Assembly: GCA_022560025.1 (NCBI GenBank)
Contig: JAFISE010000152.1
Span: forward strand, 1-64,000
DNA length: 64,000 bases
Reading direction: 5' to 3'
DNA from: Stagonosporopsis chrysanthemi
Lineage: Eukaryota; Ascomycota; Dothideomycetes; Pleosporales; Didymellaceae
Positions 1 through 11,309 of the stretch are shown one piece after another; positions within the stretch are counted from its first letter, which is position 1, and each line of letters starts with the position of its first letter. Below the pieces are notes generated by a model. It worked only from the letters and a program-made list of their open reading frames with translations. It had not been told where the DNA came from and made no database searches. Position numbers and translations under genes: made by a program.

Positions 1-819
1 CGGGCGTGGGCGTGGGCGAGGGCGAGGGCGAGGGCGTCGTGGGCGGCGTCGCGGCGGGCGTGTGTCTGGCGGGCGGCGCAGGCGGATGCGACATAGGTGC
101 AGCAGGGCGAGGGGGCGAGGACGGAGCGAGGCCACGAGACTAGGCGGAATAATATGGGGAAGCTGAAGCTGAAGCTCAAGGCTCAGGGCTTCAGGGCTCA
201 GGGCTCAGGGCTCAAGCTATGATGCCGGGTGCGGTCTGCTAGCTCGAGGCCGTCCGTGGGCGGGCAGTGAATTGGGCCGGCGGCTGCTGTCACATCACAC
301 GCAGTGCAGCGCGACTCGGAGGCTGGAGCGAGCGAGCGAGGCGGCCGTCCCAAAAAGCCGCGAGCCTCGAGCCTGGCGCCTCGAGCCTCGAGCCTCAGGC
401 GCGCGCACTCGCACCGCACCGCACCGCACCGCACCGCCAGGCCCGCCGCCCCGCGAGCCACGGCAGTCTGCCTGGCCCGCGCCGTCATGGCTGGCCTGCT
501 GCACGGGAAGCCCGACACGGGAAGCCCGGCCTCGATGCGCCGACGCTTGTTTGAGCCTCCACCGCAGCGTCGCCCCAGGCTGGCCGTCGCCCGTGCCATG
601 GACAGTCCGACAGTGTCCCGCGCGCCGGCAAGTGCAGTGCGGCCACCAAGTGCAGTGCAGTGCGGCCACCAAGTGCAGTGCAGTGCCACCAAGTGCAGTG
701 AGCCCACCAGCGACGTTGCTGCAGCGCTGCAGAGCTCGAGCTCCATCCTGGATCCCTGATCCGCCGGAGCTACCCCTCGATTGCGCGCGCACGTGCATCG
801 ACCTTCACCCACCGCCGCC
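1..819. other. GC-rich leader region upstream of BET5, repeats, no gene
   Basis: This stretch is strongly GC-rich and made of short slipped repeats. There are GGGCGA-type units near positions 1-36, GGCTCAG units around 180-215 and CACCG units around 412-435. Open frames here overlap each other on both strands and have repeat-driven composition, so I do not call a gene. The last part before 820 must hold the promoter and leader of BET5. Confidence 0.6.
629..708. repeat. Short tandem repeat, about 21-24 bp unit
   Basis: Copies of an AAGTGCAGTGC(AGTGC)GGCCACC-like unit follow one another directly, with the internal AGTGC present once or twice. The array lies just upstream of the BET5 coding region. 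The sequence shows slippage; no function is implied. Confidence 0.7.
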
Positions 820-1418
820 ATGGTGCTCTACAGCTTCTACATCTTCGACCGCCACAGTGAGCCCTGCGCCTCCCCCCTGCCGCCCGCGCCCAGCTAACCC
901 TCCCCTCCCCTCCCCCAGCGGAATGCATCTACAGCCGCCGCTGGACCCCGCGGCCCGTCTCGTCGTCCGGCGCACCCACGGCCGCCTCCAAAGCCACGCG
1001 CCCAGCCTCGGGCGCCTCGCTCGCCTCGACCGCCGCCCACGACGTCCCCGCCGCGCCCCCGCCGCACAGGGGCCTCTCGCACGCCGACGACGAGAAGCTG
1101 ATCTTCGGCCTCGTCTTCTCGCTGCGCAACATGGTCACCAAGCTGGGCGGCCCCGACGACACCTTCCTCTCCTACCGCACCGCAGACTACAAGCTGCACT
1201 ACTACGAGACCCCGACCCGCATGAAGTTTGTCATGCTGACCGACACAAAAGTCCCAAACCTCCGCCAGTACCTGTACCAGATCTGGTCCAACCTGTACGT
1301 CGAGTACGTGGTCAAGAACCCCCTGGCCCCTGTCGAGCACCCGGGCGGCGTGGGCGTGTGCAACGAGCTGTTTGAGGCGGGGCTGGAGACGTTTCTGAGC
1401 GCGGCGCTGCCGGCGTGA
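820..1418 (+). CDS. bet5: TRAPP complex subunit Bet5 (TRAPPC1)
   Basis: Small core subunit of the TRAPP tethering complexes, which act as guanine-nucleotide exchange factors for the Ypt1/Rab1 GTPase at the Golgi. The model has two exons, 820-856 and 919-1418, joined across a 62-nt GT-AG intron, and gives 178 residues. The start MVLYSFYIFDRHTECIYSR matches the Bet5 opening (xxYSFxIFDRH). The later part has the longin-like fold signature, with LIFGLVFSLRNMV and KFVMLTDTKVPNLRQYLYQI, and a C-terminal helix. As in other filamentous fungi, a low-complexity Ser/Ala/Pro loop of about 35 residues is inserted after the first strand. The first exon is only 12 codons long and easily missed by gene finders. 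Identity is secure; the splice site is inferred from frame and family fit. Confidence 0.93.
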
Positions 1419-1873
1419 GGGAGAGCGTTGGCGCGGCAAGGACACGTGGGACGTCTTGAAGCTTCAGGTGTGGGGGAGGGGGCTTGAACATGCAACAGGG
1501 GGGAATTTCTACACTGCTACGACCCTGAACTGCGTGTTTTGAAAGGCATGCAAGTCGAGTTTTGAGCTCAATGGCTCGCTGTGTGCAGCATATGCCGCAC
1601 GATATCCCAGACCAGACATTGAGCATGAGGCGTGAAGAAAAAGACCGCCGACGTGAGGAGCTTAGACGGCTGATCCTCGTATAATGACATACCAACAAAT
1701 CGGCAATCCAAGTGCCAACGGAGACTTGATCATTCATTCATAATCTACCTCCCCTCGAACCGGGTATAGACCATCTTCCCAAATCCTGCCAAGAAAATCT
1801 ACCTTTTTAAAACCCCCCCCCCCCCCACCCCAAACGCCCAGAAATGCAATACAGCCAACGTCTTCCCCACCAC
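1419..1873. other. Convergent 3' region of BET5 and LTV1
   Basis: The two genes end toward each other here, so this must hold both 3' untranslated ends. A run of 14 C residues lies at 1813-1826. No gene seen. Confidence 0.6.
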
Positions 1874-3447
1874 TCAGATGAACTGCGCCTTCTGCGCACC
1901 ATACCTCTGCTGCGTCCGGTCGCTCATCTTCGCCTTGCCCAGCCCCCGCCTCACCTCATCCAGCTGCTCCATCCCCGTCGCCACCTTGCCCTTCCTAACA
2001 TGTCTCCCGGACTTGCCAACCGTCATGTGGTTCCCCAAAAAGTCATCCATGATGCTGTCAAAGTCGCCTCTCAGCGGCGGCGCCTCGCTCGAGCTCCACT
2101 GGCTGACGCCCGTCATGCCGCTCATCTTGCTGAGGCCGCTCATCTTCGACATGCCCGAGACCATGGACGCGTCGTCCGGGAAGTCGAAGCCGTCGTCGGC
2201 GTATTCTTCCTCAATCTTCTCGAAGCGCTCGTCGAGCAGCGAGAGCGCGTCGGTTCGGTGCAGTGCCGACGACGACATGGAGTAGCTCGATGGGTTGGTC
2301 ATGGCGCCCTTGCGCTTCTTGCGGCGCCCGCCCGTTGTGAGGGCAGATGCGCCCGTCATGATGGACGACTGCATGTCGCTGGGTGCTGCGGGCTTGGGTG
2401 CTTTGCTCGCTTTGACGTCGTTTTTGAATTTCTTAAACTCCTCCATGTACGCCATGTCGCCTGCGTCGGCGAGTGGTGGCGCTTCGTCTGGTGCGGGGAG
2501 TTCACCTGGCTGGAGCGGTTCGGCGGGCTTGGGTTTCTGTGAAGGTGACGCGGCGCGGACGGTGTCGTCTGATTCCCAGCCCTCGTCGTCCTCGTCTAAG
2601 AAGCGGTCCAGGGCGTCGCGGTCTGCATCGAATTGACCGGCGGCTTCGAATTCGCGCTGGTTCAGCTCGAAGCCGTCTTCTTGCAGGGCGTCGAAAATAT
2701 CTTCGTCGTCGTCAACATAAGCTTCGTCCTCAAGCGCCTCGAGCACTTCTCGCAGTCGAGGGTCCATGTCTGGCTGGAATCCGGCGAGCGCATCGGGGAT
2801 ATTCTGTTGGTCTTGGTATGAGGTCTTGCGAACAAACTCAGAGGGAGCCATGTCCTCGCCAAACACATCGCTCACACTGCTCACGGTGCTGTTCATGCTG
2901 TAACCGGCGTCGCTTTGCCTGTCGTCCAGCGAGGCGTTTTTCAGTGCGTCTGCCAGGTCGAATTTCTCTTTTCCCTTCTTCTTGTCCTCCTTGGCCTCGA
3001 TGAAGTATGCGTCTCCAGTGCCGGAGTTCAGGTCGCGCATGTGCTGCATGTAGTCGTACTTGGAGTCGTCGTAGAAAATACCATAGTTGGCGGCTTCGCC
3101 CTCGTTTCTTCTGACATCCTCTCCATACTCGCTCTCAAGGTCCCCTCTTGACTTGATCTTGCTCCTCCCAGTTGCCGCAGACCATTGTGAAAGGCGTGAG
3201 GCGGAGGAGTATTGTGATGCGCGCGAACTGCCAGCAGGCTCGTCGCCTTCGCGCAGATTCGCTGGTGCCGTCTCGGCGAAGACCATCTGCGGGGCGTCTT
3301 CATCGTGAATACGTGGGTCGTTCTGGGCGCGGTGCACCAGGCGGTAGTTGATGGCCGTCTTTTTGTCGCTGCAAGCTGGTTAGTGGGGTGCTCGCTCACT
3401 TTCGAACATGGCGCTGCGGCTGCTCACATGAATTTGCGGCGAGGCAT
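1874..3447 (-). CDS. ltv1: Ltv1 family 40S ribosome biogenesis factor
   Basis: Ltv1 joins late nuclear pre-40S particles with Enp1 and Rps3 and must leave in the cytoplasm before 40S maturation. The model has two exons, 3447-3428 and 3368-1874, with a 59-nt intron, giving 504 residues. The spliced N-terminus MPRRKFIDKKTAINYRLVHR followed by AQNDPRIHDED is the classical Ltv1 opening (family form: xKKxAxxxxLVHRSQxDP). The middle and C-terminal thirds are acidic and Ser-rich, with SGMSKMSGLSKMSG, and end in a basic stretch with RHVRKGKVATGMEQLDEVRRG, as in fungal Ltv1. Start codon choice rests on this conserved N-terminus; the 20-nt first exon is too short to appear as an open frame. It is head to head with LSG1. 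Confidence 0.93.
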
Positions 3448-3675
3448 GGTGGGCTATTTTGGGCAGTCTCGTGAAGATCGAGAGGGAAGGTTAGTGGCGG
3501 ATTATCGAAGTTTGGGGAACGCTTACAAAGGACCCTCGCTGCGCTTGATGAAATAACTTTTAAGTGGGGCCGTGAATGACATCGCGGGGCAAATTTCACA
3601 TCATCTAAACCACCCCTCACAGGCACACGGCGGCCACCAACACCACCGCAAAGATACCCAAGCACAGTCGCAAAG
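3448..3675. promoter_or_regulatory. Bidirectional promoter between LTV1 and LSG1
   Basis: Only 228 bp separate the two divergent start codons, so both promoters must share this interval. I do not see a TATA box. Both genes act in ribosome subunit maturation, which fits shared control. Confidence 0.7.
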
Positions 3676-5713
3676 ATGGTGCTCGCAAAGTCGAAGAAGG
3701 CCGTTGGCCTCGGCAACAGTCTTATGAACGACAGGTTCGGCAAGGGCAAGGGCGCTGATATGCGCCGCGGCAACTTCCAAGGCGGTATCGAGCGGACGAA
3801 CCACCAGACTGGTGAAAAAGTTAGTGTGTGGGTTGAATGTCTGATTTCCCTCTTCTAATGCTGTTCAGTACATCACCAACGACAAGAAGGAGGCGTCATG
3901 GGTCAAAATGCGCTCTGTCACCGAGCAGGGCGACCTGGACGAATTTTTGGAGACCGCGGAACTGGCTGGCACAGACTTCACCGCAGAGAAGATGAACAAC
4001 GTCAAGATCATCCACAAGGACCAGAAGAATCCGTATCTGCTGAGTGCGAACGAGGAGCGCAACGTGGTCAAGAGGCAGAAGGAGAACAGGCACAAGCTGA
4101 CTGTCCCGAGGCGACCCAAGTGGGACTCAAAGACGACACCACAGCAGTTGGACACACGTGAGAGGGAGGCTATGTTGCAGTGGAGGCGTGGGCTTGCCGA
4201 GCTTACAGAGAACAACGATCTGCTCACAACCCCGTTCGAACGCAATCTCGAAGTTTGGAGACAGCTGTGGCGTGTCATTGAGCGATCAGACCTGGTCGTG
4301 CAGATTGTCGACGCCCGAAACCCGCTCTTGTTCAGATCCGAGGATCTGGAAGTCTACGTCAAGGAGGTGGACTCCAAGAAGAACAACCTGCTGCTCGTCA
4401 ACAAGGCCGACATGATGACCCTGGAGCAGCGTACAGCCTGGGCAGATTACTTTGAGGAGAACAAGATCAACTACAAGTTCTTCTCCGCCGAATTGGCCAA
4501 AGAGATGAACGAGGCAAGGGAGCTCGCAGAAGATGTCTCCGAGGAGGAGGATGGTTCCGAGGATGATTCTGAGGAGGAGAACGATGCTGAGTCTGAAGAC
4601 GACGATCTCGCAGAAGAGGCAAAGAAAATCGACTTGCAAGACCAGCAAGAGGAGAAGGAGAAGCGGGTAGACGAGGAGACAGTCGACACACCCGGCGAGG
4701 GCATTCAGCTGGCGGACGGAGATGAACGAACCAGGATATTGACTACCGATGAGCTTGAGGCGCTTTTCCTTGAGCATGCCCCAGAGATCGACACTGGACC
4801 TGACGGTCAGCCCCGCAAGACTTCCATCGGTCTGGTTGGTTACCCCAACGTTGGTAAATCGTCCACTATCAACGCTCTCATCGGCGCAAAGAAGGTGTCG
4901 GTCTCGGCCACACCCGGTAAGACGAAGCATTTCCAGACCATCCACCTCAGCGAGAAGGTCGTCCTTTGCGATTGTCCTGGTCTTGTGTTCCCCAGTTTCG
5001 CGGCTACCAAAGGTGAGCTTGTCTGTGCTGGTGTTCTGCCCATCGACCAGCTGCGAGAGTACACCGGACCTGGTGGCCTTGTTGCACAGCGTATTCCTCA
5101 GCATTTCCTCGAGGCTATCTATGGTATGAAGATCGAGGTCCGCCCACTTGAGGAAGGTGGTACTGGCGTCCCCACCGCAGACGAGGTGTTGCGCGCCTAT
5201 GCCATCGCGCGTGGTTTCCAGACGCAAGGTCTTGGTCAGCCAGACGAGTCCCGAGCCGCCCGTTACATCCTAAAGGATTACGTCAAGGGCAAGCTGCTCT
5301 TCTGCCACCCACCCCCCAGCGACCCGCCGATCGACCCCAAGCACTTCAACCGCGAGCTCTACGACGCCGCCCACCTGCCCGAGAAGCGCCGTGCACGCCT
5401 TGCGCGCATCACCGAAGCTGCTGAAGCCGAGGCATTGATGGAAGACGACGAATTCAGCCTTGCTCCCAAGACCGGCAAGAAGTCGCAGCGCATGGACAAG
5501 AAGTTCTTCGGGCCTGGTCAGGGTATGGCGCACGTCAACAAGCCGTTCAACTACCAGTACAGTGAGCAGGGCAAGGAGCTCAGCGGCAGGAAACTGAAGC
5601 AGATGACTGCGCTCAATATGGATGTCGATCCAACCGATGTGAGGCTAAACAGCAAAAAGCACTTCAAGGCGAATAAGAGGAGGGCGAAGAAGGTGCGGTC
5701 CGAGTATGAGTAG
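3676..5713 (+). CDS. lsg1: Lsg1 large-subunit GTPase (60S maturation)
   Basis: Cytoplasmic GTPase that releases the export adaptor Nmd3 from pre-60S particles. Exons 3676-3819 and 3869-5713 are joined over a 49-nt intron, giving 662 residues. The GTPase domain is circularly permuted, as in the YlqF/YawG family: the G4 motif NKAD comes first (near residue 226), then an acidic insert of Glu/Asp/Ser (about 265-320), then G1 GYPNVGKSS (near 373) and G3 DCPG (near 417). The stretch FERNLEVWRQLWRVIERSD before G4 is diagnostic of Lsg1 as against Nog2 or Nug1. The C-terminus is basic, with KKHFKANKRRAKKVR. All GTPase motifs look intact. Confidence 0.94.
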
Positions 5714-7015
5714 ACTCATGGTTTTGCTGTGTCTTATTCTCTTGCTGTCTCACGTCGGTTGTCGTGTTGGTTGACGACTTCATCCTGACCCACGAATGCA
5801 TGGCTGGTGTTACGGTTTGCTTCGCATGTAGGTATCCTAACTACAATCAAAATCTATCTTCCTCTGTTCAATATTCCACACATAATTTAGAATATGGGTA
5901 CCGACATCTGTGCAATACCCACGTGCCCTGGAGGTGGTTCGAGCCTACGGCAATGTCGTCCTCTTCACAAACCTTGGCAAGCTGACCGTGTACCTGCCAG
6001 CTCGCACGTCCCCTACCGCTGCATATATAAACTGTTGTAAATAGGTAAAAACACTACAACGGCCCTGTTGAAGTAAGAATATGGAGTTCTCAAAGACGAC
6101 CGATTTCGTGAACGCAACATACACATTTAGAAGGGCTGTAGAAAAGGATGGGGCAGCAGGCGTAAACGTCTTCACACAAGCAAACTAATGCTCGGAGAAG
6201 ACGATGTCGTTTCCTGGGTTGGTGGAATGGTACGATTCGTGGACATGGAAATCGTCTGATGGTCCACCCGCCAGTTTAGGTTTTGATAGCTCACTAGATG
6301 CCGGGGATCTTCTCGGAGTTGTGCTGCGACAAGCCAATCCTCGAGTCAAGAGGGCAAACAACACTGGTTTTGCGGGCTTTCTGGAGGTCGGGATGAAGTC
6401 ACTCGAGCCTGGGAACATCAATCTTACGAACTGCCAGTGTCTACCATCTGCAGCACCTGCGACTGCGTCGAATGTCAAAGTCAACAACGTATTGGTGAGG
6501 TCTACATCCCGCATACCCGAATCCCTCAGAACCACATGCTTCCGCGTCTGAAATTTCACGTTCCAGCCGCACAATTCCCACCTTAACGGCCTACACAACC
6601 CGACAATAAGGTTAGACATACCCTCTAAGCACTCGCTTACACGGAAACAATCCCTGAAGCAGCAATCGCAGGCGAAGGCCCCCCAAGCCGCCAAGTCTGC
6701 GCATAAAAAAAATCTGATCTGATAATCTAATCAGCAGCGCCGATCCAACCACTCCCACGGTACGGATCCCCAGTGCGCCCCACTTGCTGGCCTGCTTGGT
6801 GGATCAGCATCCAGTGGTCGTGCGGATTGCCTCGTGTCGGCATGGCCAGGAGGGAAGGAACTATGCTGGCACGCTCCACATCAGGAGATGTCTTGCCTGC
6901 TGCACGAACTGTACAAATACACCGGCTGCGACGCGACACGGCGGGTGCATCGCGCGATCCCTCCCCCCTTGACCCTGGTTGAGGCTGTATAGTACTGATC
7001 AGCAGTGTTGTAGCC
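5714..7015. other. Intergenic region between LSG1 and the siderophore transporter
   Basis: About 1.3 kb. Two overlapping open frames cross 6185-6694 (169 codons on the minus strand, and 115 codons on the plus strand starting at 6204). Neither has recognisable motifs or splice partners, and they contradict one another. The distal part holds the promoter of the transporter gene, including the GATA-type site at 6717-6725. Confidence 0.5.
6717..6725 (+). promoter_or_regulatory. Putative iron-responsive GATA factor site
   Basis: The nine bases ATCTGATAA match the consensus ATCWGATAA, known for the fungal iron repressors Urbs1/SreA/Sre1. They lie about 290 bp upstream of a siderophore transporter start codon. 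A second partial ATCTGAT copy overlaps just upstream. The match is seen directly; the regulation is inferred from family knowledge. Confidence 0.6.
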
Positions 7016-9145
7016 ATGGCGACTTATCCGCAGGACGACATCAAGCAGATGAGCGATGACAGCAAGAGCGTGACGCCGGTCGACAAGCCGGTTCCAGACG
7101 AGCAGAAGTCGCCGGGTGTTGCTCGCATTGAGGCTCTGAATGCTCACACGTCGCTGGTCAATCGCTGCTTCATCTTCTTCGGGCTGTTCCTGGTGGCCTA
7201 CGCGTATGGACTCGATGGCTCGCTGCGCGGCGTGTATCAGCCGTATGCCACGGCTGGCTTCGAGACGCACTCGACGCTTGCTACGATTGGTGTGTCTGCT
7301 ACTGTGCGTTCCTGAGTGGCTTCGACTGATCTTGCGCGTAGGTGTCCTGCGAAGTGTGATTGCTGCTGCTGCTCAGGTATGACACATGTGCCTTTTCGGA
7401 CTGTTGGATGATGACTGATTTGCTCTTTAGCCCACGGCCGCCAAAATCGGTATGCACAATTGGGATTCGCTTCGACGAGAAATCGCTCTGACCGCAGTGT
7501 AGCCGACGTTTTTGGGCGGGTTGAAGTTGTCATGGTGTCGGTATTTTTCTACGTCCTGGGTAAGCAAGTTGCATCCTATGCAGGTTCGAGGGGTGCTAAG
7601 TGTACTAGGAACGGTCATTGAGGCGGTTGGCAGTAATGTTGAGACTTTCGCGGCTGGTGCAGTGTTCTACCAGGTACAAATTGACAGTTGGATGGTTAGC
7701 AAACGGGACATGCTGACGCTGCACAGGTTGGCTATACAGTCATGATCGTGCTCATCGAGATTATCATTGCTGATATCACATCCCTTCGATCACGTCTTTT
7801 CTTCTCATACGTGCCAGCTATACCCTTCCTTGTGAGTCCTCCTTTTGTGGTATCGTGCTTCCCGTTAACAAAACCCAGATCAATACCTGGGTCAGCGGCG
7901 ACGTTAGTGCCGCGGTGCTGAACTCAACCACATGGCGATGGGGAGTCGGAATGTGGGCTATCATCTACACTGCATGCTCGATCCCTCTGATCGCAGCACT
8001 CTCATGGTCATCCTACAAGGCTAAAAAGGCCGGTGCTCTAGACAACTTCAAGACTCCGTATCAGATTCACGGTGGCAAGCGTCTTTGGGCAGCGCTGTTC
8101 TGGCAATTGGATGTTCCAGGCATCATACTACTCATCGCAGTGTTTGGCTGCATTCTCACTGTAGGGACACATCCAGATCTTGTGTCAGGACTCGGCTGAC
8201 AATCTCTAGCCTTTCACAATCGCAGGCGGCGTCTCCTCGCAATGGGGGACAGCCAAAGTCATCGCTCCGCTCGTTATTGGGATTCTCTGCATCCCGGTCT
8301 TCATCATCTGGGAACGCCGCGCGCCACACCCTATGCTACCATTCCACCTCCTGGCTGACCGCGCAGTCTGGGGCGCTCTCGGTATTGCATGCACCCTGAA
8401 CTTTGCTTGGTACATGCAGGGTGATTTCCTTTACACCGTCCTCATTGTCGCTTTTGACGAGAGTATCAAGAGCGCGACGCGAATCTCCTCACTTTACAGC
8501 TTCAGTTCCGTTGTCACCGGGCTTATCCTCGGTATGATTGTGTTCCGCGTGCGACGCCTAAAACCATTCATCGTGTTTGGTACCTCTCTTTTCTTGGTAG
8601 CATTTGGCCTGCTGATTCACTACCGTGGCGGCACTGGCGATGCAAGCCACTCTGGTATCATAGGCGCGCAGATCTGTCTGGGTATTGCTGGCGGCATGTT
8701 CCCCTACCCTGCGCAGGCCAGCATCCAAGCGGCTACCAAACACGAGCACGTCGCCATTGTCACCGGTATCTTTCTTGCCACCTACAACATCGGGTCAGCA
8801 TTTGGCAACACTGTTTCGGGTGCCATGTGGCAGCACGTCATCCCCGATGAGTTGCTGCGCCAGACTGGCAATGCTTCGATCGCTGCCTCCGTTTACGCCG
8901 ATCCCTTCACGTTTGTTGCCGAGTACCCTGTCGGCACGCCAGAGAGGGAGGCAGTCATTGTCGCATATCGGCACGTTCAGCGCCTGCTCTGCATTGCGGG
9001 TATCTGTCTCTCTGTACTTCTGATTGGGTTTTCGCTGGTCATCCGCAATCCCGAGCTGGGCAAGGAGCAGAGTCTGGAGAACGCTGAGAATCACGAGGCG
9101 CAACGGACGGAGAAGAAGGGCGTGTGGGCGTGGCTGAAGCAGTGA
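7016..9145 (+). CDS. Siderophore-iron:H+ symporter, MFS (SIT/Arn family)
   Basis: Plasma-membrane or vesicle carrier taking up ferric siderophores. Eight exons are inferred: 7016-7289, 7342-7376, 7431-7449, 7503-7559, 7609-7673, 7727-7831, 7879-8160 and 8210-9145, giving 590 residues in one continuous frame. The opening cytosolic tail (about 35 residues) leads into FFGLFLVAYAYGLDGSLR, typical of the SIT family. The loop 2-3 motif ADVFGRVEVV is the MFS A-motif. Further family marks are SVFFYVLGTVIEA, LIEIIIADITSLRSRLFFSY and INTWVSGDVS. The late loop LLRQTGNASIAASVYADP fits the substrate-proximal loop of this family. Two internal exons are only 35 and 19 nt. The upstream ATCTGATAA site supports iron repression. 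The siderophore transported cannot be told from sequence. Confidence 0.9.
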
Positions 9146-9893
9146 GTAGCCAGCATGTATGGGTGTGAGATGGTGGAAGGGAAGAGAAATAAAAGGGGGG
9201 CAACGAAATGGATGTTGTACGATTGGTGTGTAATCAAGGGATAGAGCAGGGCATGGTCAGCAGGAACCACTACTATAATACGGGTAGTTGATATATGATC
9301 TTCACAAGCATACTAAATATAGATCTCATGGACTCCAATAATGGCAGAGCACATACGCATCCCACAATCTCAGGCACCAAGACCGAACACGTCCGTCGTT
9401 CGTTCGTGTCTACATGGGTTCCAGACCAAACGCGCCCGGAACGTGACGGATAGCACCCACGTGCAGCGTTCCCCGCGGGTCCCGCCGCACACACCCACAA
9501 AAGCAGGTACGATCTCACCCCTCCCATCCCCCCAAGAGCCTGGACTCGCGCACCAACACGTTCTAGGCCGCTGTGTGTGTTCCACATCTGTGCGCGACGC
9601 GAGACTTCGCACGCAAACAGCGCGAACGGGTGGTGAGCAAACAACCATTTGGAGTTGGGGAAGATGGAGACGGATCGAATGTGGAAGTGGAAGTGGAAGT
9701 GGATGGATGCGGGTGATTTCTCTCTTTCTCTCATTGTGACATGCGCCGTCTGTCTACGGTGGGGGGGTAGCGCTCGCGCGCGAGCGCCTATCTACCTAGT
9801 CTCGTCTCTGCCTGCATGTCTAGCCTGTGATATGGGCAAAAAATCGCGCTCCGCGGTCGGTGGTCTACAGTGTGTGTTTTTGCATTGGCGGGG

Positions 9894-9924
<31 letters not shown>

Positions 9925-10211
9925 TGGTCTAGTCTTTGCTCTCTTTTTTCCTTTTGCTCGCTTTCGGGCAAGAATCGATAAACGCCTCCAAAGCGTGCTT
10001 GCGGCCTGGTTTCGGCCGGGGGGAAGGTGGATTAAATGGTGTAGTGAAATAGTGTGCGGGAAGTGGCAAAAAAGGGGGAGGGGTGAAGAGAAGAATGCAA
10101 TGCGATGCGATGCGGCCGTGAAAAAGTCGTTGCGCCGGGGTATGCAGAAAATTACAACAGTGCGCTCATTAAACATCAGGTGGTGGAAGAAGGGTTGTCA
10201 GGCGGCCCTGC
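9146..10211. other. 3' region between two convergent genes, simple repeats
   Basis: The siderophore transporter and the downstream mannosyltransferase end toward each other. The sequence is low in complexity, with GTGGAA/GAAGTG units at about 9680-9702, a GCC run at 9895-9924 and many purine-rich stretches. No coding signal stands out on either strand. Confidence 0.55.
9895..9924. repeat. (CGC)n trinucleotide microsatellite
   Basis: Ten uninterrupted CGC/GCC units. They lie outside any gene I can support. Confidence 0.85.
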
Positions 10212-11309
10212 TCAGACCTCGTGGCGGTCGTCCAGCTCGACGTCCTTTTGGCTTATGCGGCGGTAGAACGGGAGCCGTGCGTATGCGGAGCGTAGTCGGG
10301 GCGAACCGGGCTGCTTGTAGCCCTTGTTCAGGAAGAAGATCTTATATACCAACCCGAGCACTGTGAAGCCGACTGTGAAGCCAACGAGGGTCACGAAGAG
10401 CCAGTGCTTGCCCAGCCAGAAGATGACCTTGACGTCGGTCTTGTGCCAGCTGTTGCCCAAGTGGTGGGTGAAGAAGCTCCAGGGGTGGTTGTTGTACTCG
10501 TCGGGGAAGAGGATGCGAAGGCGGTCGTCGCCTTCGGGGTTCTGGTTCATGTAGTGGCGCCAGATCAGGCTGAGGTAGAGAGGACCGGTGGTAGCCATGA
10601 CGGTGATGTACGGCAGGGGCCAGCGACGGTTGTAGTCGGTCAGGGAATCGATGGCCTTGAGGAAGAATGGGTGGCGGGGCACTGAGCCCATGACATCGTT
10701 GGAGATACCGGTGGGAATCGTGCGGCGCACCCAAGCTGGGTAGGCGAGAAGAGGGTCGAGGCTGCGGTTGCATCCCTGGAGTTGTTAGTTGGTCGTGTCT
10801 ATTTCTAGACGAATATTGTACATACATCGTCCAAGTCAATGTAGATGCCACCAAAGTGGTGCAGCACAAAGTATCGAATCGTGTCCGCACGCTGAATGGG
10901 GTAGGGGTAGCCGTCGAAGGTCTCGAGGAACCATGGATACTCGTCGGCGATGAATTCGCGGGCCTTCTTATCGGTCCAAAGCTGTTGTTGTCAGTGCCTG
11001 CTTGGTGACGGCGCATTGTTGTGATGGTACCTTGTACTCGTAGTCCGGGTGCAGATCAATGCAGGTCTGCTGGGGACCCTTCCAGTGCGCGGGGATGCTC
11101 TCGTTGATGTACGTCTGGTGGATGATTTTGGGGATCAATTGCTCGCGGTCGATACCTGCGCTCGAGTTGGGGGCGGGAAGCTCGCCGCGCAAGATGGCGT
11201 CCTCGCGGCCAGTCGCGACCAACAGTCCCAACAACGTCCAGACGCTGTGCACTGCGAAGCCAAGAATGACAACGGTGACCAGGATAAAAATGGTGACGCC
11301 TCTCCTCAT
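10212..11309 (-). CDS. sur1: Sur1/Csh1-type inositol phosphorylceramide mannosyltransferase (GT32)
   Basis: Golgi enzyme adding mannose from GDP-mannose to inositol phosphorylceramide, giving MIPC. Exons 11309-11031, 10981-10826 and 10775-10212 give 332 residues with introns of 49 and 50 nt. An N-terminal membrane anchor (about residues 5-30, IFILVTVVILGFAV) is followed by the GT32 core: IPKIIHQTYINESIP, then YKLWTDKKAREFI, and the donor-binding DxD stretch GGIYIDLDDGCNRSL near residue 140. GSVPRHPFF and TGPLYLSL are further family marks. Two more membrane segments near the C-terminus (VTLVGFTVGFTVLGLVY) match Sur1/Csh1 rather than soluble Och1-like enzymes. A GDP-mannose transporter gene lies in the same window at 47.2-48.4 kb. 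Confidence 0.88.

Noticed and set aside
272..1375. 367-codon plus-strand frame across the BET5 region
   Set aside because: It covers GC-rich repeats and then runs out of frame through the clear BET5 exons; composition is Pro/Arg-driven.
5930..5960. GGTTCGAGCC resembling a tRNA B-box
   Set aside because: No A-box, acceptor stem or T-stem pairing around it.
6185..6694. 169-codon minus-strand frame and the opposite 115-codon frame from 6204
   Set aside because: The two exclude one another, neither shows a known motif, and both sit in a promoter/3' region.
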